Notes under the pieces: model-generated | What the model was told of the DNA's origin: nothing | The model's input: the letters and a program-made list of their open reading frames with translations, nothing else | Database searches by the model: none | Origin: Gadus chalcogrammus | Taxonomy: Eukaryota > Chordata > Actinopteri > Gadiformes > Gadidae | Direction of reading: 5' to 3' | DNA length: 64,000 bases | Assembly (NCBI RefSeq): GCF_026213295.1 | Contig: NC_079427.1 | Span: 27,669,746 to 27,733,745, forward strand | Made by a program: the position numbers and the translations under genes | In this document: in pieces, positions 34,135-64,000 of the stretch | How the letters are laid out: the number at the start of each line of letters is the position of its first letter | Numbering within the stretch: position 1 is the first letter of the stretch

Positions 34135-34957
34135 GTAAAAGCTGTGGTGAACGCGGGTTTAAATACCCTGAGCAAAACCGGGTTATCTTTGAACTTAACC
34201 TGCGCAAAACCTGCTCCGACCAGGTTTGATTCAGAGCATATGTTTCTATAGCAACTAACATACCGTGTTCCTTTTGGAACGGAAAACCTAGGGTTACCGC
34301 AAACCCTGGGTTAATTTACCCGGTTATGTGATAAAACCGGCTTTGTGGACAACCCCTCTGGGCCACTTCAATCGAGGGTCCATAGCCCGCTTAAACAGCT
34401 GCAATACCAGGCTTGGCCGCTGAGCACTGGTGGATTGCGGAAGTATGCGCTGTTCCTGGGGGCTTGGATGCTTCGGACCCGCTCGGGTCACAGTGAACCC
34501 GGAAGTACTTCAACACTTTCCTTCCAGGAGTTTCCTTCTCAGGAGCCAGCATTGTTTTGGCGCCGTAGCTAAGCATCAATAAAGTAAGGGTAAGAGGCAA
34601 GACTAACATATATACATCCCTTGAATAACAGGTCAAACGAGCAGGATGGTGGTGTTGGTTACAGCGACGAGCTGAAATTACTTATTTAAGGTGGGTCAGA
34701 ATCAGAGAGCTAACTTTAGTTAGCATTGGAGAGCTAACGTAGGAAGGAGCCGCGCGGCGCAGGGGGAACGACCTGATTAAAGTTCACTTTACATTAGTCA
34801 TAGAATTATAACCACAATAATAAACGTATCTCGTGGTTGCCCTATGATGTAGCATTTATAATAATATACCCATGGTGGTTGTGATATGTGTGTTTAAACA
34901 ATTCTGTCAATGTTGAATAATATGTATCTATAATATTAATGTCTAAATCTTGCCCAG
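34135..34957 (+). promoter_or_regulatory. upstream region of cwc22 (promoter and 5'UTR expected)
   Basis: From 34135 to about 34350 sequence like a Harbinger terminal region (AAACCGG, GGGTTAAT) is present. From about 34560 to 34770 the composition is more typical of a promoter, with GGAGCCGCGCGGCGCAGG at 34745-34762. The coding exon at 34958 is preceded by an acceptor (TTGCCCAG), so at least one non-coding exon must lie upstream. Its borders are not determined. Confidence 0.4.
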
Positions 34958-58855
<23,898 letters not shown>

Positions 58856-59187
58856 GTGAGCTCTCACACACACTGTTGGGTCTCTTAGTCTGGGGGACAC
58901 CTATCCTGTTGGTGATGGCCGCTTTGAGGATCCCGTCTTCAGTTCCATGTTCAGAGCGCTGGAATCCAGAGAATAGATATCTGTTGGATATCAAAGTTCT
59001 TTCCTACTTAAAATAACTTGCAAACCATGAAGTGCTCTTGAGATGTTTGGTTATTTAAAATGCCAACGCAGTAGTGATGCTGGTTAATTCCCTTTCAGTG
59101 TGGATGTTATTCCTGGTAGGCAGTCGTTTATTTAAGCTGGGGCCACTTAATTTATTTTAGTCTCCACACCAACAGGCAACATCCTTA
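58856..59187 (+). other. start of cwc22 intron 13
   Basis: No repeat or gene is recognised before the MITE at 59188. Confidence 0.5.
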
Positions 59188-60277
59188 AGGTACGGCCACA
59201 CCAACCACGTTACTCGCGTTGGATAACGCGAGTAACGCGCCTAACCTGACGCTTGATCATTGTGTGATGGTTCAACGCTTCCAACGCGTCAACGCGCCAA
59301 CGCAGCTAGATGAGTCCATGTCCATGCAAGTGAACAGAGCGTTCCCTCTTCGTCATAACTATCAAACCAAACATCCTTTTCATTCACCGAGCGAACATTA
59401 TGAAAGTAAAATGCACATTTCTCGCTAAAAATGTTTCCATAAACGCATTTAATGGCGTAACTATGTTACTATTTCCACCCAGAATAAAGATAGTTGTCGG
59501 CCGTGGCTGCGCTGGAGTCCGAGGTAGGAAACCCAAACGCCGCCGTGTTTGGGTGATAGAGTTTAGATCGGGTTCGATTAAATAATAATAATAATAATAA
59601 TAATCGGGTTAAATAACTTCACATGGTGTGTCTGGTGTGTTTCCAGCATTCGTAGTGTTGATCAGCAGAGAAATAGTCCGCCAAGACGTTGAGGTTGCTT
59701 AGCATCCAGATACTCTGTCCATGCAAGTGAACGGAGCGTTCCCTCTTCGTCATAACTATCAAACCAAACATCCTTCACATTCACCGAGCGAACATTATGA
59801 AAGTAAAATGCACATTTCTCGCTAAAAATGTTTCCATAAACGCATTTAATAGCGTAACTATGTTACCATTTCCACCCAGAATAAAGAAAGATGTCGGCCG
59901 TATGCTTCTGTCCAAGCTCACTACTCACTGCCAGTGACGTCGGGTCAAGCTCCACGCTGATTGGCTATCGCGGCTAAGCGCCACGCGTTGGAGCAATAGT
60001 ATCTGTCTGCGTCCTGCAAGACGGAGGCGTAACTTGTAGTAGGAGGCGTAACGTGTTTTCTAAATCGCGGTCCACGCGAGATCTTTCTCTTTTCGCGGTA
60101 AACAAAAAGCGTTGTAAATCACGGTTCACACGAGATCTTCATTGAAGTCGGGTCTTCCGATATTCATGACGGTAAGTACATTTAAGGCCTAATATTTGAG
60201 GTCCGAGTTGCGGTCATTTATGTACCCGCGCACCACTGCTACATACAGATCACTTCCGCGATTTAGAAAAGTACTAG

Positions 60278-60455
60278 ACACGCCTCCGACTACAAGTTAC
60301 GCCTCTGACTACATGTTACGCCTCCTAGTGCAAGTTACGCCTCCTCCGACTACAAGTTACGCCTCCGACTACATGTTACGCCTCCTAGTGCAAGTTACGC
60401 CTCCTCCGACTACAAGTTACGCCTCCTACTACAAGTTACGCCTCCGTCTTGCAGG
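60278..60455 (+). repeat. minisatellite inside the TTA element
   Basis: Units of CTCCGACTACAAGTTACGC and variants (ACATG, TAGTGCAAG) in about nine copies show a higher-order period of about 57 bp. Isolated related words (ACTTGTAGTAGGAGGCGTAAC) occur inverted at about 60028-60050. Confidence 0.9.
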
Positions 60456-60958
60456 ACGCAGACAGACCCAACTCCGTTGGAGCGTTGAAAGTTCACATTT
60501 CTGAACTCCGGGCGTTACTGCGTTTACGTGCGTAATTACGTGCGTCTGCCGCGCCCAAAGGCCGATCCATACCTCCGGATCCGGACGAAATTCGTCCGTC
60601 GCCCCAAACGTTGCCCCCGGAGCTACCCTTCAAACCTCCGTCTGGTTTCAGCGTTGTTATGGATGTAACGCAATAAATCCTCTAGAGGGCAGTGACTGTC
60701 GTTTCACAAATTAACGTCATCGACAATCGCAAACATGACATCTGTAGAGATGATTTTGCTTTGTGTCATCCGAAAAAAAGTGTGCGGTGGCATGTGACAC
60801 CCCTCACCAACCCGCAGATTATCTCCTCAAAATGTTGTCAAATGACCAGTTACAACTCATTGCCAAAGCAGGGGAACAATAACAATAAACAATAAAATAA
60901 AAATATCAGGTATATAGTATAATATAAGTACAAAACGTCAAATACAATATATATATAT

Positions 60959-61402
60959 TAGAGCTGTCAAGCGATTAAAATATTTAATCGCATTAATGTC
61001 ATAGTTAACTCGCGATTAATCGCAAATTATTTTTCTATGCTAAATATCCCTTGATTTTTTTTGTCCCATAATTCTTCTCATTTTAATTCTCTTATCAACA
61101 TGGTGAAGTGCATCGGCTTGCCTTGTGCAAATGATTTTTTATTGATAACAACTTTGGCATATACTGATCAAAACAGGACGATACAAAAAAAGAGCCTATA
61201 GTGCAATTAAACGACTGCTTTGAACAAATGTCATTTGAACATAGCAGTCAGGCTACTGCTTCTTTGTTTTGAGAAAAAAAAAAAAAAAATATTATTATTT
61301 TTTTAATAAAAATAATTGCGTTAATCGTGCGATAAATTTCTTAACGCCGTTAAAATTGGTTTGCGTTAACGCCGGTAATAACGCGTTTAACTGACAGCTC
61401 TA
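60959..61402. mobile_element. third-level nested hAT-type MITE
   Basis: Ends are TAGAGCTGTCAAGCGATTAA and the inverse TTTAACTGACAGCTCTA. ATATATAT stands on both sides (60951-60958, 61403-61410), consistent with an 8-bp duplication, although the site is itself an (AT)n tract, which weakens the evidence. Confidence 0.78.
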
Positions 61403-61460
61403 ATATATATATATATAGATGGATGAAAGGATGGATGGATGGATGGATAGATAGATAAAT
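61403..61460 (+). repeat. (AT)n and (GGAT)n microsatellites
   Basis: TA repeat followed by GATGGATG and GATA units. Confidence 0.85.
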
Positions 61461-61638
61461 CTAGACACCTCCGGGACCGGATGAAACTGTCCGTATCCGG
61501 AGGTATGGATCGGCCTTAACGCCCCTAACGCGACGCTTCAACGCATGTAACGCGTCTACACCAATGGTTCCCTATGCAAAAATGCCGAGTTTGGACGCCC
61601 CTAACGCGAGTAACGCGGTTGGTGTGGCCATACCTTTA

Positions 61639-62593
61639 GACCTAAAAAAAAATAATAACTGCTTGGTTCCGGTTTACGACTGACCCTGTCATTTATGTGC
61701 CCAAATGACCCCCAAAAAATTATATAATTATATACACAATTTAACATTTTTGAGGCAAACTATAATTATGTTTTTGTACAGCACCTCTTCATCCTGTACA
61801 GGCGCATTCTATTTTTTAAATGAAAACGGCTTCATGTGGGATCTGCATGTATGGCGATTTCCAAGAATCGTCATGCAGTAGACTGGATATCGTTAGCGCT
61901 TGTTATATGGTCGTGGGAGAAATATGGACATGTGTATAGTCTCCATTGTTTGCCCATGCCACAGCGTGATAAAACAAAATCGCCATTCAGCCAAAAAATA
62001 TCGGGATATCATATTTTTCCCATATCGTGCAGCCCTATGTTATGATATGAAAAATATCCGTCTCATAAAATATTTTTCATATCATACTATCATTATCATT
62101 TTTTTATATTTTGTTCATGTAAAAACGTGTGTGTGTAACATGCTCGGACACACAAGCTGGTAGACTTCATTTACTACATGTACCTGACATGTACATGTAG
62201 AGCAGGGCTATTCAATTGGCGGCCCCCGGGCCAGACCCGGCCCGTGAAGGAATATTTACTGGCCCTTTTAGTGGAAACAAATGCCATTTCTCTCATTAGA
62301 TGGCACATTTCACCATTTCACTGCATGCCAGTTAACACTAACAGTCAGCCTATGTTAAGGATTTTCTTTGAAAAGACTGTTGGACTTAGAGTAATCTATT
62401 ACTATGTATTTGTATAAGCTGTTGCACTCTTAAGTAAATCTATTACTATGTGTTTTGATAAGCTGTTAATACTACCTGTATTTTGATAAGCTGTTGCACT
62501 CTTAGTATACCTAGGCCTATCTGTATTTTGATAAGCTGTTGCACTCTTAGTATACCTAGGCCTACCTGTATTTTGATAAGCTGTTGCACTCTT
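61639..62593. other. cwc22 intron 13 with transposon fragments
   Basis: CATATCGTGCAGCCCTA at about 62019-62036 is a hAT-like right end. CAGGGCTATTCAATTGGCG at about 62205 is a hAT-like left end. The unit TATTTTGATAAGCTGTTGCACTCTTA recurs about four times between 62406 and 62594. Confidence 0.5.
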
Positions 62594-63045
62594 AGGCCCA
62601 ATCCCGTCTCTTTCCCGTTTCTTTGCTCACTGTCTCAACCCTACATCTCAACCCTAACCCTAACTCTTACCCTCATAGCTCATGCTCATTGCTACCCCTA
62701 ACCAATCCCCTGTCAAATGGGACAACCCTACCCTGTGACGTCATCATTTCTCCACAATGTGTGCCTTGAAAATGGCGACATGCTAGAGCCAGATGCGGAT
62801 GCTGAACTAGAAATGCTTGACCCCCAACCTCCCCGTGGCCCCCTAGCAGATAACCAGACCCCTGGTAATGTTACAAGAGACAGACTGGCTGCCATTGTCT
62901 CGGGCAACGAGCAAGACCCAGGGGTTTTTCTAGAAAAAAAAAGTAGCAGGGAGCAGACCCCTGCGCAAAGCCGAGGGAGCAACGCGGCCGAGGCGGGGGA
63001 TGGTGTGGAAGGGGGGTCTCCCCCTTCCACGGCGCGAAGCCTTTG
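62594..63045 (+). repeat. transposon fragment with conserved coding tail, copy 2, joined to a hAT-like start
   Basis: It parallels 29119-29358 but carries an extra segment (LEPDADAELEMLDPQPPRGP) before the shared ADNQTPGNVTRDRLAAIVSG, so copy 1 is an internal deletion. Immediately after GCAAGACC the sequence CAGGGGTTTTTCTAG begins a different, hAT-like unit with GC-rich sequence to about 63045. Confidence 0.65.
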
Positions 63046-64000
63046 AAAAAATAATGATTAAATGGTACATTCTGAGGCTATCTTAGAGAGAAATTCTAGC
63101 TCTTGTGGTCATCCTGAAAAACTAAAATACTATCAACTTTTGGTAGACTTGTACAACTTTACCCTGTAAATAAACACGACAAATTTCAAAAATATTGGCT
63201 AAACTTTTATTAAGTAGGACAAATCACAACAGAATCCGTCTGTTCCTGAGACTGCCCCAACGGCTCACTGCCTTGTCAAAATCAAATTGATCAATTGCAG
63301 GCCCCTCAATACTGATCCTGAGGAGGTGGTTCAGGGTAGCGTTAGTCATGGTAGACCTCCTGTGCCATGCCTCTATGGAACAAGTTTTGGGGCTCTAGAG
63401 TCAATAATGGCGACGCTATAGAAATGTTACTATTGTTGTCGTTTTCAGTTTTGCACTTTGCAGACGGTCCCTAAACTCGCGGCTGAAAGCCGACTGCTCG
63501 TAGAAGCCAATGCAATTCAGTTTTGCACTTTGCAGACGGTCCCTAAGTTCGCGGCTGAAAGCCGACTGCTCGTAGAAGGCAATGCAATTCACCGTTCGCT
63601 AAAGACGGCTCGTTTGGATGAAAACTATGTTGTAGCTGGTTCTCTGGGTTACTACACTTTTATTGGGCTAATTCGGCCGTGCAGCTGCCATTTAGTTCCC
63701 AGCTACGGGTTCCCTGGTAACAGGGAACCCTGTTCGACTGTTCGACTGTTCGTTTTGCTCTCGCAAAACTCTTGATCAAAACTATTTCTGTCGTTCATTG
63801 AAACCGCTTTGTGCCGTTAGCATGTCGACTCGGTCTGGGAAACTCCAATTCGGATCGGAATATTTTTGGAGTAATTATAAGTTATTTGAGGATCAGACAC
63901 ATTGTCAGGTGGTGGTGTTGGGATATTTTCGCGGAGAAAAGATCGTTTTGAGAAATAGTGTATGTTGTACAGCAGCATGTAAGTACAGATCCAAGTCTGA
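63046..64000. other. cwc22 intron 13, remainder
   Basis: Apart from the 72-bp duplication, a TTCCCTGGTAACAGGGAA inverted repeat lies at about 63709-63726. No cwc22 exon or other gene is recognised. Confidence 0.45.
63446..63589 (+). repeat. 72-bp tandem duplication
   Basis: Two copies (63446-63517 and 63518-63589) start CAGTTTTGCACTTTGCAGAC and differ at a few positions. Confidence 0.92.

Larger units (their letters stand above)
60559..61516. mobile_element. second-level nested MITE
   Basis: AAGGCCGATCCATACCTCCG at about 60559 is inverted at about 61497-61516, with further inverted match through GGATNCGGAC. A target duplication is not clear. Confidence 0.75.
59188..61635. mobile_element. 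2.45-kb TTA-flanked inverted-repeat element (PIF/Harbinger-type) with nested insertions
   Basis: Left AGGTACGGCCACACCAACC and the inverse right end (AGGTATGGCCACACCAACC) are flanked by TTA (59185-59187, 61636-61638). Both termini are rich in GTAACGCG/CGCGTTAC words. A ~190-bp block (CCATGCAAGTGAACRGAGCG...) is duplicated at about 59318 and 59718. No transposase is seen. Confidence 0.85.

Overview
The window is vertebrate nuclear DNA, most likely from a ray-finned (teleost) fish. The basis is spliced host genes of vertebrate type (titin, CWC22), GT-AG introns, and a very heavy load of DNA transposons of kinds common in fish (hAT, piggyBac, PIF/Harbinger, TTAA-flanked elements, an IS3-like integrase element), plus a restriction-endonuclease-type LINE. 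Species and family names are inference; no search could be run.

Left part (1-10.5 kb): the 3' end of a titin gene on the + strand. Six symmetric-phase exons of Ig and Fn3 domains lead into one giant exon with the A169/A170 domains, the titin kinase, M1-M5-like Ig domains and KSP repeats. The C-terminus is abnormal: domains equivalent to M6-M9 are absent, and the last Ig domain is interrupted by an in-frame TAG. A 3'UTR with an ATTAAA signal follows.

Middle (10.5-34.9 kb): a transposon-filled intergenic region. It holds a TTAA-flanked inverted-repeat element with a hAT MITE inside it, a gag remnant cut by a hAT element, and a 6.15 kb element (20378-26530) whose ends are inverted arrays of a 21-bp repeat. 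That element encodes two convergent intact genes, a SAM-like/HECT-type E3 ligase and a spliced IS3-like DDE integrase, with a strong hairpin between them. Right beside it is a solitary Ras-like (RERGL-type) first coding exon. Further right are a hAT-like element, a PIF MITE with TTA target duplications, and a broken Harbinger transposase with a Myb-like partner.

Right part (34.9-64 kb): the first 13 coding exons of cwc22 (spliceosome/EJC factor), about 599 codons, running off the window after the start of the MA3 domain. Its introns hold minisatellites, a duplicated ~0.65-0.7 kb repeat abutting a splice acceptor, an apparently intact piggyBac transposase gene with a nested hAT element, an internally deleted piggyBac relative, a hAT-like element carrying an R2/NeSL-type retrotransposon inside an (AC)n tract, and a nest of MITEs at 59.2-61.6 kb.

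The host genes are independent of each other. The two genes of the 20.4-26.5 kb element, and the transposases with their terminal repeats, are the units whose parts plausibly work together.
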